This document shows positions 29,599-37,165 of a stretch of DNA of 39,998 nucleotides, piece by piece (the stretch's first letter is position 1; each line of letters starts with the position of its first letter). The stretch is from CALGLS01 sp047626155 (GTDB lineage: Bacteria > Bacteroidota > Bacteroidia > Chitinophagales > Saprospiraceae): positions 1 through 39,998 of the forward strand of contig JBLHRR010000032.1 of NCBI GenBank assembly GCA_047626155.1. Reading direction: 5' to 3'. A model generated the notes under the pieces. The model was not told where the DNA came from and searched no databases. It worked only from the letters and a program-made list of their open reading frames with translations. The translations under genes were made by a program, and so were the position numbers.

Positions 29599-30432
29599 TT
29601 AAGGTTTTGGTTTCCCCCACACGTTCAACACCATTCCTAAAATAATCAAAGCAATTCCCGAAAAGGGAATCCATTCATAGGTCTCTCCCAGAAAAAAGAA
29701 ACCAATTAACAAGGCGTACACGAGTTCCATGTATTTGAAAGGAGCTAGTACGCTGGTGGTTTCTTTCTGGAAGGCCTTTGTCATTAGTAGTTGACCGAAC
29801 AAGCCCGTGGTCCCGATCCCTACTACTGGTATCCATTCGGCTCCATTCGGCATGCGCCAGTAAGCCATAGAAAACAAAGAGACAAAAAGACTGGTTACCA
29901 TGAAATAATTAATGATGGTTAGGTGATGTTCGCGAGTACCCAGATACCGCAACAATACAAATACAATTCCGACAAAGAGCGCAGAATTCAATACCAACAA
30001 GAGTGCATAAGTACTAATCCGTAAATCGAAACCTTTGAGAACGATGACACCAGTAAAGGAAACGGCAAAGCTAAGCCATTGCACCAGAGTGATTTTTTCC
30101 TTTAAATAGAAATAGGCCAGTACCGCTCCGAAAATTGGTCCCAGGTATCGGATCGAAACGGCAGAGCCCAAAGGCATCATTTGTACCGCCATAAAAAAAC
30201 AGGCCAGGGAGATGACACCCACTACTCCTCTTAGCATTAGGAATTTCACATTATTACCGATCAGCGGTACCTTATTATATAACATGTAGGGAAAAATGAA
30301 AATCCAGGTGCCAAAGGCTCGGAAGAAAACGACTTGCAATGGATGAAATGTGCTGAGCTCTTTGGCGAAGGTATTCATGATGGCAAAGGCCAAAGTAGCG
30401 AGCAGAATTTGAGGGATGGGGCGGTTGAGCAT
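29599..30432 (-). CDS. DMT-superfamily transporter (EamA/RhaT-like)
   Basis: The 277-residue product is almost wholly hydrophobic, with about ten transmembrane helices arranged as two EamA domains. Typical family stretches are LLATLAFAIMNTFAKEL near the N-terminus, FYLKEKITLVQWLSFAVSF at the end of the first domain, and LIGFFFLGETYEWIPFSGI in the second. Its length is normal for the family. Members export or import metabolites, amino acids or nucleotide derivatives across the inner membrane; the substrate cannot be predicted here. It appears to be a single-gene unit with its own promoter box at 30500-30507. Confidence 0.92.
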   Translation of the reverse strand: MLNRPIPQILLATLAFAIMNTFAKELSTFHPLQVVFFRAFGTWIFIFPYMLYNKVPLIGNNVKFLMLRGVVGVISLACFFMAVQMMPLGSAVSIRYLGPIFGAVLAYFYLKEKITLVQWLSFAVSFTGVIVLKGFDLRISTYALLLVLNSALFVGIVFVLLRYLGTREHHLTIINYFMVTSLFVSLFSMAYWRMPNGAEWIPVVGIGTTGLFGQLLMTKAFQKETTSVLAPFKYMELVYALLIGFFFLGETYEWIPFSGIALIILGMVLNVWGKPKP

Positions 30433-30499
30433 TTAGCGGATTTTGCTTTTGAAAGTTCCTTCCTCGCATTCTTTCCTGGATGGAGGTAAAATTGAGCGG

Positions 30500-30507
30500 C
30501 AAAGGTA
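30500..30507 (-). promoter_or_regulatory. Bacteroidota -7 box TACCTTTG for the DMT transporter
   Basis: On the minus strand the bases read TACCTTTG followed by CCGC, a perfect match to the Bacteroidota primary sigma -7 consensus TAnnTTTG, 68 bp ahead of the ATG at 30432. A clear -33 TTTG is not seen at the usual distance. Confidence 0.6.
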
Positions 30508-30580
30508 ATGATTTGAAAGAGGGAGGAATTAAAAATTGAGCATTAAAAATTCCTAATAGTGGGAGCTTGTATTAAATATT

Positions 30581-30690
30581 ACACAAAAAATAATTTCCCG
30601 ATTTCTTTGGTGGAAACGATTATATAAATCACTCTCCCTTTGGTCATTTTGATTTACATAATCATTTCCAAATCGGGATTTATTTTTTTG
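30581..30690 (+). repeat. Dispersed hairpin element, copy C, with long stem and T-run
   Basis: Starts ACACAAAAAATAA and carries a long imperfect inverted repeat: 30592-30631 pairs with 30650-30682, with a 7-nt insertion in the left arm. The loop CTCTCCCTTTGGTCATTT matches copy A. A T7 tract follows the right arm (30683-30690), so a plus-strand transcript would end in a terminator-like hairpin. No known plus-strand gene lies upstream. Confidence 0.6.
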
Positions 30691-30885
30691 TTATCACTAA
30701 ATTTCTATATCTATTGGGTTATTCTCTCTTTAATTATCCTATCAGCTATGGCCAATTGGACATAAGTCGCTGAATATCTTTTAATTACAATATTTTTCCT
30801 ATAAATCAGTTATAACTTAGGCATTGTTCTCTAAGCTGCAGCGTAACTTGTTGTTCTTATATTATGAAAAAAGAAAAATTAGCTG

Positions 30886-30893
30886 TACTTTTG
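30886..30893 (+). promoter_or_regulatory. Probable -7 box TACTTTTG for the small protein / rpsU unit
   Basis: The octamer fits TAnnTTTG and is 161 bp upstream of the start at 31055. No good -33 TTTG lies 19-20 bp before it. The resulting leader would be about 150 nt and contains a 7-bp complementary pair (gaagact at 30986-30992 and agtcttc at 31019-31025). Confidence 0.45.
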
Positions 30894-31054
30894 TAGACTT
30901 ATTGAGAAATATATCAATTTTTAAGCTCAAAAATTTGACCGGCTGATTTGAGATTTCACTAAAAAACTGAGTTAGCTGTCACTAAGAAGACTCCTTAATG
31001 AGCCTTAAGACCAACAGTAGTCTTCCTATATTTATCAATCTAAATCATTAAAGA

Positions 31055-31264
31055 ATGAGAAAGAAAAAAGCATTTACGAAAACCACAGGGCATTATTTCT
31101 TCGACGTGGGAACTGGATTTAACAACATTACTATTTCCAGAGTAACCAGAGCAGAAGCCGTTTACGCCTTTACGAACTATGTGAAACAGAAAAAAGAGTG
31201 CGAATGGTTCGGCATGTGGGACGGAAAGAAATTTGTTGACACCGATGTCAAGAAAGCTGCTTAG
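31055..31264 (+). CDS. 69-residue conserved-looking hypothetical protein upstream of rpsU
   Basis: The product starts with a basic stretch (MRKKKAFTKTTGHYFF) and has no signal peptide, transmembrane segment or cysteine pair. Aromatic and basic residues (TNYVKQKKECEWFGMWDGKKF) suggest a small folded domain, perhaps one that binds nucleic acid. It reads well as a real gene: ATG start, 58-bp gap to rpsU on the same strand, and a promoter box upstream. I do not recognise its family. Co-transcription with a ribosomal protein gene hints at a role in translation, which is inference only. Confidence 0.7.
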   Translation: MRKKKAFTKTTGHYFFDVGTGFNNITISRVTRAEAVYAFTNYVKQKKECEWFGMWDGKKFVDTDVKKAA

Positions 31265-31322
31265 CGAAAGCTATATTTAATAAAAAATCAATTTACAATA
31301 TAATTTAAAATTTAATTAGTCT

Positions 31323-31514
31323 ATGTTAATTATCGAAAGAGGTGATACCGAAACCATCGACAGAATGTTGAAGAGATACAAGAACAAACACCGTAAAGTG
31401 AAGTTAAGAGATGAGTTGAACTCTCGTAAAGAGTTTGTGAAGCCATCTGTCTTAAGACGTAAGGAAGTGTTGAAAGCGGTATACACGCAGAAGAAGTACG
31501 GAGGCGACGCATAG
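31323..31514 (+). CDS. rpsU: Small ribosomal subunit protein bS21
   Basis: The 63-residue basic product has the bS21 pattern: an N-terminal beta strand (MLIIERGDTETIDRML), a first helix with KRYKNKHRKVKLRDEL, and the family signature region EFVKPSVLRRKEVLKAVY. Length is normal. bS21 sits near the anti-Shine-Dalgarno end of 16S rRNA in the 30S subunit; in Bacteroidota it helps sequester that end, in line with the scarcity of Shine-Dalgarno sites here. A terminator-like hairpin follows. Confidence 0.93.
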   Translation: MLIIERGDTETIDRMLKRYKNKHRKVKLRDELNSRKEFVKPSVLRRKEVLKAVYTQKKYGGDA

Positions 31515-31550
31515 ATAGTCAATGATATGACTTTTTAGTCCTTATAATGA

Positions 31551-31580
31551 GGGGCAATTACTTTTAGGAGTGATTGCCCC
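31551..31580 (+). terminator. Terminator-like hairpin after rpsU
   Basis: Ten of eleven bases pair between ggggcaattac (31551-31561) and the tgattgcccc arm ending at 31580. The stem is followed by ttgtgtggtttt, a modest T-rich tail. It starts 37 bp after the rpsU stop codon. Confidence 0.7.
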
Positions 31581-31689
31581 TTGTGTGGTTTTAGGGTTCG
31601 GGTTATTTTAGACGAAATCCTCTTTCCGAATCAAGGATTGTGGCTACTGAATTCATTAAAGAGATTCCTTTTAAAATCAAAGCCAAGTA

Positions 31690-32331
31690 CTATAAAATCG
31701 GGTGGATTGAAAGCACCAAAAGCACCCCATCTGGTCTCCTCATAGAGCCACTTACATCGATCAAAAACACATAATTAGTTGCAGGTAAATTCGCTGCTGG
31801 AATATCTCTACCCTGAATGCCAATCCGTAATAATTTATGCTCTGTATTCCAGGGACAAGTACTAATTTCTCCATTGACTGCAATAGGATGTTCCGTCTCC
31901 GGTTGGTCGTATTCAAAAGGAAAATAATTGACTAATTCTTCTGTTCTAATAGCAGATGTAGGAGGCAATTAGCTCTCATTCAAGAAACGGCGTACATTGG
32001 AATAAGAAGCACCATCCGCATCTACGGAAAAGGTAGAAACCGGAGTCTCCGCTACCGAAATGAAAGGGTTATCTTCAATATCGTTGTATGATTCTCCTGA
32101 AATATTAATACTCCCACCACCATAGCCTCCCGGTCCCCCTGAACTCGCGTCCAAAGTATTGAAAGCTCCTCTTGAGTCTTCGTATTCTGCTTCATCTGAT
32201 TTAGAACAACTGGAAAAAACAAGGGTAAGACTTAGAAAGGAAAACAGAAAAGTAGATGGCTGTTTGTTGATTTTTGCATTACTTCTTTTTTTTGTGACTA
32301 AATTAAAAGGCTTTTGATACTGCAAACGCAA
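31690..32331 (-). pseudogene. Decayed von Willebrand A (YfbK-like) lipoprotein gene
   Basis: The 5' frame (32331-31969) encodes a lipoprotein signal (lipobox FSSC near residue 42) and the YfbK-type N-terminal segment (FSVDADGASYSNVRRFLNES). A TAA at 31971-31969 interrupts it, and the same frame continues with LPPTSAIRTEELVNYFPFEY, as the family does. Family members usually have Gln at the stop position, so CAA to TAA is the simplest change. The second part reaches the vWA metal site DVSGSM and then turns into unrelated residues and a stop. About 213 codons remain of a family that usually exceeds 500, so the 3' two thirds are lost. The gene cannot give a working product. Confidence 0.85.
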
Positions 32332-32389
32332 GATTAAAGTAATCCGTTGGTTTGACGCCTCAGAATCTCGCTTTTCTCAGTCTCCATTT

Positions 32390-33154
32390 TTAAACCTTTC
32401 TTCCCACCACTCCTATGCAATTCCACCGCACGCCATTCCCTCGCATGTCCAACGGCTCTATAAGCTCAATCCCCTCCTTCCAATCCTGTATTTCAAAACC
32501 GATTTGTTCCATCAATTTATAAATTTTAATAGCGGGATAATAACGCCCCCAATGGTGTCCTTTCAAAAAGTTCAAAGGACTGATAAAGATCATGGTTCCT
32601 CCCTGCCGAAGTACTCGATGCATTTCTCGGAGCGCATCGGCTGGTTCATCTACTCGATCCAAAAGGAAGCTGTGTATGAGAAGATCCTGACTCTCTGTAT
32701 CAAAAGGCAGGTCCCCAGCTTTGGCCAATCCGAATTGAAGGTTTTCCAATCGATGTCCTTGTAGCTCCAATGTTTTAGGGAAACCCATCCGGGACGCGTC
32801 GAGGTAAATCATTTTTTCCGAGCACCAATATTCCTCTGCGCACTTGAGCATTTGATAGCTATAATCAATTCCCCAACAACTGGACGAGGGGTAAGCTTTA
32901 GCTAAAGAGGCGATCCATCTGCCTGTACTACAACCTAACTCTGTAATGTTTTTTGCTTCGGCAGGTAAGTGTGGATTTGCAAAATCAAGGAGGGGCTGTA
33001 GGGGATATTTACCCCAAAACTCGTCGGCAAGGTGCAGGGCGCTTTGGCGGAGAACCATAGGATCAAAACGTTCGTAAGAGTCTTGTTGGAATTCTGCCTC
33101 TGATTTATCGTAGAAGAAAGGGATGGATTGGCGATGGTGAATGGGTGGCTTCAT
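32390..33154 (-). CDS. Class I SAM-dependent methyltransferase
   Basis: The 254-residue product has motif I ITELGCSTGRW at about 70-80, an acidic motif II in WGIDYSYQML, and a motif IV/V region LPFDTESQDLLIHSFLLDRV followed by LREMHRVLRQGGTMIFISPLN, which is typical of Methyltransf_11/25 proteins. It has no signal peptide, so it acts in the cytosol. The substrate is unknown. The gene stands alone, 59 bp from the decayed vWA gene. Confidence 0.87.
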   Translation of the reverse strand: MKPPIHHRQSIPFFYDKSEAEFQQDSYERFDPMVLRQSALHLADEFWGKYPLQPLLDFANPHLPAEAKNITELGCSTGRWIASLAKAYPSSSCWGIDYSYQMLKCAEEYWCSEKMIYLDASRMGFPKTLELQGHRLENLQFGLAKAGDLPFDTESQDLLIHSFLLDRVDEPADALREMHRVLRQGGTMIFISPLNFLKGHHWGRYYPAIKIYKLMEQIGFEIQDWKEGIELIEPLDMRGNGVRWNCIGVVGRKV

Positions 33155-33299
33155 AGTAAGTTTCTCGTAAGATTTTTGAACCGCAACGACGCTACGAGCG
33201 CCACTTTTTTTTGCTTCGACAAATTGTTGTTATAATTTATGGTGCAAAATAAGGAGAATATTGCAATTGTGCCTTTGCTTGCGGCGCAGGGTCAACCTA

Positions 33300-33447
33300 C
33301 TAATACATTTTTCGCATCTCACTCTGTGGCCTCTGTGCTCTCTGTGTGAGACATTCCGCGTTATTTAGATCTACGTATCTTTACTAAATATTTTTCGCAT
33401 CTCGCTCTGCGGCCTCTGCGCTCTCTGCCTGAGGCATTCCACATTTT
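33300..33447. repeat. Two diverged ~57-bp direct repeats, 83 bp apart
   Basis: Copies begin TTTTTCGCATCTC at 33308 and 33391 and share CTCTG(T/C)GGCCTCTG(T/C)GCTCTCTG and GAGRCATTCC. Many differences are T/C transitions. The copies lie in a 449-bp gap (33155-33603) without a gene and look like a dispersed intergenic repeat rather than a coding remnant. Confidence 0.75.
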
Positions 33448-33512
33448 ATGTGTAAATACATTATATTCTCTTTGGTTTAACAATACTCTCCCGAGTGGTG
33501 TTTAATGGTTGG

Positions 33513-33540
33513 ACGTTCGCGCGAACGTTTAGTAAACTTC
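33513..33540. repeat. Palindrome related to the 140-bp element
   Basis: A perfect 16-bp palindrome (acgttcgcgcgaacgt, 33513-33528) runs into cgtttagtaaactt. Read on the minus strand, AGTTTACTAAACGTTCGC matches the core of the element at 2185-2203 apart from one base. It is either a short member or a remnant of the same family. Confidence 0.65.
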
Positions 33541-33603
33541 AAAAATTTACTAATATTATAAAAACCATAGCTCTAGAAGATAGTCATGGATTGTTTAGCT
33601 TTT

Positions 33604-34395
33604 CTAAATCATTTTATCTACTAATTCCTTGAATACTTTATAAGCAACCATCGCAGTCATATTATTCACATCTCTTATTGGATTGTATTCTACGATATCG
33701 GCTCCAATAACCTCCACAGGAATACTTTGAATTATTTTAATTAATTCCCTACTTGTCATTCCTCCTGGCTCGTGATGTGAGGTGCCAGGTGCAAATGCAG
33801 GGTCCAAAACATCTAAATCAATAGAAAGGTAAAGTGGTCCAGATAAGCTTTGAATAAAATCAAAGTTAAAATCCTTCATTTCTATAACCTGAACGCCAAA
33901 CTTTTCAACCTGTTCTCTTTGATGGGTATTAAACGTTCTAATTCCAACTTGTGTTAGTGAACTTATCTGACCGGTTTCCATCAGTCTTGCAAAAGGAGAA
34001 GCATGAGAAAATGGATTGTTATCAAAGTTGTCATATAGATCTGCATGAGCGTCTAAATGCAAAATGTTCAAGTTGGAATAACGAGCAGCAACCGCGCTGA
34101 TGACCGGGTAACTTACAGAATGGTCCCCTCCAAAGGAAATCACTTTAGCGCCATCCTTTAATAAGTCTTCTATCTTTTTTTGAATCGTATTAAATCCCTC
34201 TTGAGCATTTGTCCCTTCAAAGTGTATGTCTCCACAATCTTCGTAAGTAATCCCCTCTTGTACATCTAAACCCTTTTCTGAAAAAGAGTTTGCAGAACCT
34301 TCTTTGTCCATTAGCCTAATACGCTGTGGAGCTTGAGAAGGCCCTTTAAGAAAAGAGGAGTTCGCGTCAAAAGGTATTCCTATTAGTTTTATCAT
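33604..34395 (-). CDS. speB: Ureohydrolase, probable agmatinase
   Basis: The 263-residue product belongs to the arginase/agmatinase/formiminoglutamase family. Binuclear manganese ligands are all visible: H92 in GGDHS, D115, H117 and D119 in HLDAHADLYD, and D193 and D195 in SIDLDVLDPAFAPG. The reaction would be hydrolysis of a guanidino group with release of urea (agmatine to putrescine if agmatinase). The SHASPFARLME segment fits agmatinase better than arginase, but formiminoglutamase or another guanidino hydrolase cannot be excluded. It is slightly shorter than typical SpeB. It is divergent from the FGE-like gene and has no polyamine-pathway neighbour. Confidence 0.82.
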   Translation of the reverse strand: MIKLIGIPFDANSSFLKGPSQAPQRIRLMDKEGSANSFSEKGLDVQEGITYEDCGDIHFEGTNAQEGFNTIQKKIEDLLKDGAKVISFGGDHSVSYPVISAVAARYSNLNILHLDAHADLYDNFDNNPFSHASPFARLMETGQISSLTQVGIRTFNTHQREQVEKFGVQVIEMKDFNFDFIQSLSGPLYLSIDLDVLDPAFAPGTSHHEPGGMTSRELIKIIQSIPVEVIGADIVEYNPIRDVNNMTAMVAYKVFKELVDKMI

Positions 34396-34534
34396 TTTTA
34401 ATTGAGTTCTTTTTGGTAGTGTAGCTTAGAATTTTGCCTCTTAGTTTTTCGGAAGATAGGAAAACTTAATAAGTAAATCCTCTTTTCAAAACCATTCATC
34501 AAAGGCTAGATTTGATAATAAGTGGTCAAAAAGC

Positions 34535-34576
34535 ATAGATAATACCAAATATAGACTCATATTTGGTACTATCTAT
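34535..34576. promoter_or_regulatory. 18-bp inverted repeat between divergent speB-like and FGE-like genes
   Basis: Arms 34535-34552 and 34559-34576 match at 17 of 18 positions around a 6-nt spacer (agactc). The right arm contains CATATTTG, one base from a -7 box, and ends just before possible start codons at 34578 and 34596. It could be an operator overlapping the promoter or a leader hairpin. Confidence 0.55.
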
Positions 34577-34595
34577 AATGTACATCCTTACAACA

Positions 34596-35630
34596 ATGCC
34601 ATATAAAACCATCGTTCTAATCACCATCATTTTCCTAATCAGTTTTACTGCCTGTAATTCAGATCATTCCCTATCGCAGCACATCGTCACCCGAGCCGAT
34701 AATATGGTGCTCGTCCCTGGAGGTCTTCTTGATATGGGCGGTGACAACGAGCAGGCCGATGCCAACGAATTCCCAAAACATAAAGTAGCTATCGACTCTT
34801 TTTGGATGGATGAAACGGAAATCACCAACAAACAATTTACAACTTTCGTAAAAGCCAGCGGATACATCACTGTGGCGGAAAGACCTGTCAATTGGGAAGA
34901 GATGAAAAAAGAGCTGCCTCCCAATACACCTAAACCGCCAGATAGTTTATTACAGTCAGGAGCTTTGGTTTTCCATAAGACAGCGCAACCTGTTTCCCTC
35001 AACAACCCTGGCCTCTGGTGGAGCTGGACCATTGGCGCCAATTGGAAACATCCGGAAGGGCCCAACAGTAGTATTGCAAACAAAATGGACCATCCCGTTG
35101 TACAAACCGCTTGGGAGGATGCTGCCGCTTATGCAAAATGGGCCGGCAAAAGATTGCCAACCGAAGCGGAATGGGAATGGGCCGCCCGGGGTGGCCAGGA
35201 AAATACCATCTATTCCTGGGGCAATGAAAGTGTCAATGACGGAGAACAAAAGGCCAACTTCTGGCAAGGACTTTTTCCCTATCAAAACAATTTGAGCGAT
35301 GGTTACCTGACTACTGCTCCTGTCAAAACTTATCCATCAAATGCTTATGGCCTTTACGACATGTCCGGCAATGTTTGGGAGTGGTGCTCCGATTGGTTGG
35401 ATGTCTCCTATTATGGAAGTCAAGAAGCTTCAAAAGCAAATACCCCAGGGCCTAGTCGAGGCAATAATCCCTTGATGCCTTTCCAGCAGGAGAAGGTGAT
35501 CCGGGGTGGTTCTTTTCTTTGTAATGATTCTTATTGTTCTGGATATCGGAATGCGCGGCGTATGGGGTCAAGTGTCGACACGGGCTTGAATCATACGGGG
35601 TTTAGATGTGTGAGTAGTGTTAGAGGTTAA
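34596..35630 (+). CDS. Formylglycine-generating-enzyme (SUMF1-like) lipoprotein
   Basis: The 344-residue product (ATG at 34596, the nearest start to the signal peptide; 34578 is also possible) has a lipoprotein signal with lipobox FTAC, cysteine 20. The rest is an FGE-sulfatase domain: FWMDETEITNKQF, GKRLPTEAEWEWAARGG, YDMSGNVWEWCSDW and the RGGSFLC...C end with GFRC. Cysteines 309 and 314 have the spacing of the catalytic pair of true FGE (336 and 341 in the human enzyme) and sit in SFLCNDSYCSGYR. The enzyme would turn a cysteine in sulfatases to formylglycine outside the cytosol. Many bacterial homologues, including the gliding proteins GldJ and GldK, lack this pair. No sulfatase gene is in the window. 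Confidence 0.87.
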   Translation: MPYKTIVLITIIFLISFTACNSDHSLSQHIVTRADNMVLVPGGLLDMGGDNEQADANEFPKHKVAIDSFWMDETEITNKQFTTFVKASGYITVAERPVNWEEMKKELPPNTPKPPDSLLQSGALVFHKTAQPVSLNNPGLWWSWTIGANWKHPEGPNSSIANKMDHPVVQTAWEDAAAYAKWAGKRLPTEAEWEWAARGGQENTIYSWGNESVNDGEQKANFWQGLFPYQNNLSDGYLTTAPVKTYPSNAYGLYDMSGNVWEWCSDWLDVSYYGSQEASKANTPGPSRGNNPLMPFQQEKVIRGGSFLCNDSYCSGYRNARRMGSSVDTGLNHTGFRCVSSVRG

Positions 35631-35658
35631 TTTTTATTTAAACTTGAACTTCATTCGC

Positions 35659-36141
35659 TCAATTCACCTTCCGCATAATGACTGTAGATTCCCTGAAATT
35701 AATCACATCTTCAATAATTAATTCCTCTTCCGTTAGCATTAATACCGGCAGATTTACGGTATCATTTAAGAGATAAAGGCTCAACATCATATTTTCATAA
35801 TCCCAAGGGTGGGTTAATCCTCCCTCACAAGGCCTGCCGGAACTTACATAGTAAAGTCGAAGCTCCTTACTTTCCCGAAGCTCAAAGGCATTGGCATACC
35901 AACCATCAAGTATATATCCAGCATGACCTTCACCTAGTTCATAAAATGTACTATCTCCACTTTCGGTATCGATGATGATTTTTGGCTCCCAGGCGCCGTA
36001 GATATGATCTGGCCCTTCCCAAAATTTGTAGGTACAATCGTCCACTATAATGACTGCCCCTTGCCCATCGTCTTCAGTTCCTTTTACGCAGGAAGAAAAG
36101 AAAATAAGTAACAGCGTTGACGCTAGCACTACCCTTAGCAT
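35659..36141 (-). CDS. Hypothetical small lipoprotein
   Basis: The 160-residue product has a lipoprotein signal with lipobox FSSC (cysteine 18) followed by VKGTEDDG, which also carries a charged stretch. The remainder is beta-rich (IIIDTESGDSTFYELGEGHAG, LRLYYVSSGRPC, STVIMRKVN at the end), in the style of Bacteroidota lipocalin-like lipoproteins, but I recognise no specific family. It converges on the FGE-like gene with only 28 bp between stops. Confidence 0.75.
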   Translation of the reverse strand: MLRVVLASTLLLIFFSSCVKGTEDDGQGAVIIVDDCTYKFWEGPDHIYGAWEPKIIIDTESGDSTFYELGEGHAGYILDGWYANAFELRESKELRLYYVSSGRPCEGGLTHPWDYENMMLSLYLLNDTVNLPVLMLTEEELIIEDVINFRESTVIMRKVN

Positions 36142-36452
36142 TTTCTTATAAAATTCAATCGTTTTAGTTTTTTTTTTATATTGGTGGCTTTTATAAAATT
36201 TTGTGATCGGGTTGTTATAAACAATTGTTTAAAACAATTAAAAAATGCTTCTACGACAACCCCTACTAGAGAATACTGATACATCAATTGTAAGAAAGGT
36301 AAGAAAACCTTTTGAATATCCGAATTAAGAATCTACGGAGGCTGGAGTAACTTAAGCAGGAGTGAGACATCCCCTACCCCATATAACAAAGATATCCTCC
36401 TCTCCTTTTTACAGGAGGGAGGATATCGAAAAAAATATTAGGTTCTTTATAT
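36142..36452. other. Intergenic region, terminator only
   Basis: This 311-bp gap holds the probable promoter of the small lipoprotein gene and the hairpin at 36391-36426. I see no gene in it. Confidence 0.5.
36391..36426 (-). terminator. Probable terminator of the SulP / carbonic anhydrase / DUF2490 unit
   Basis: The arms gatatcctcc(t)ctcct (36391-36407) and aggagggaggatatc (to 36426) form a strong stem with one bulge, 27 bp past the DUF2490 stop codon. On the minus strand it is followed by TTTGTTAT, a short T-rich tail. Confidence 0.7.
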
Positions 36453-37160
36453 CTATTTCTCTTTTCTAAAATCAGGATTAAAGACCACCGCTACCTGCAA
36501 GTAATCCTTTCCGAAAGGATTCACGCGTTGACGTAGATAGCCAAGTTGCATTTGTGTTGTTTTGCTAAATTGGTAACCCAAGGCCACATAAAATCTATTG
36601 CGATCAAAAAAGGTTTGTTTGACATTTAGAAAGATCTCATCATAGATACCAAGGAAGATTGTTCCTTTGGTAATCGTTGGTTTATTGAGGGGTAGAAAAA
36701 CCATGAGCCGATATCGAAGCCGGGTTTTAAAATCATCATTCACCCAACGTTGTTCGTAGCGGTAGCGATGTTCGAATTTCAATCGACTAACTTTGTTGAT
36801 CAAAATTAATTGTTGAAACAATCGATGCTCTCTTGATTCCGGTGCCTTTTGGTCACTTTCGAAATCATGAGATGCGATGTATCCGTAGCCCGCAGTAAGT
36901 ATCGCGTTTTTCGTCAAGTGATAATTTAGTCCGGTACGGAGCAACAACTGTTCTATGTTTACCGGTTCGATGGTATGGTTTCGATATTGCACCTCTGAGT
37001 GGATACTCCAGTCGTCAGTAAGTCGGTTGGTACCAAAATACATTAGCCAGTTGCCAAACTCATTTTGTTGAGCAACAGAGGCGTTTGGCAACGCAGCTAA
37101 TAAGACAAACATTATGAAAACAGGGTAAAAACGTTTATTCATTTTAATGGAAAATTTCAT
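36453..37160 (-). CDS. DUF2490 family outer-membrane protein
   Basis: The product of about 235 residues has a signal peptide ending ASVAQQ and then alternating beta strands typical of DUF2490 (NWLMYFGTNRL, WSIHSEVQYRNH, RLKFEHRYRYEQRW, RFYVALGYQFS). A barrel-like outer-membrane fold is likely. I chose the ATG at 37160; the ATG at 37142 (MNKRFYPVF) is an equally good signal-peptide start and an upstream TTG also fits the frame. The ATG is 5 bp after the carbonic anhydrase stop, so the two are probably translated together. The function of the family is unknown; a channel or envelope role in inorganic-carbon handling is inferred from its place. Confidence 0.83.
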   Translation of the reverse strand: MKFSIKMNKRFYPVFIMFVLLAALPNASVAQQNEFGNWLMYFGTNRLTDDWSIHSEVQYRNHTIEPVNIEQLLLRTGLNYHLTKNAILTAGYGYIASHDFESDQKAPESREHRLFQQLILINKVSRLKFEHRYRYEQRWVNDDFKTRLRYRLMVFLPLNKPTITKGTIFLGIYDEIFLNVKQTFFDRNRFYVALGYQFSKTTQMQLGYLRQRVNPFGKDYLQVAVVFNPDFRKEK

Positions 37161-37165
37161 CTGGA

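Noticed and set aside
20461..30690. Hairpin elements as integron attC sites
   Set aside because: No GTTRRRY core, no integrase gene and no cassette-like gene arrangement are seen.
31969..31971. Programmed read-through of the TAA in the vWA gene
   Set aside because: The downstream part is itself truncated right after the metal-site motif, so read-through would not restore a working protein.
34596..35630. Assignment of the FGE-like lipoprotein as GldJ or GldK
   Set aside because: It keeps the catalytic cysteine pair and no other gld/por gene is nearby.
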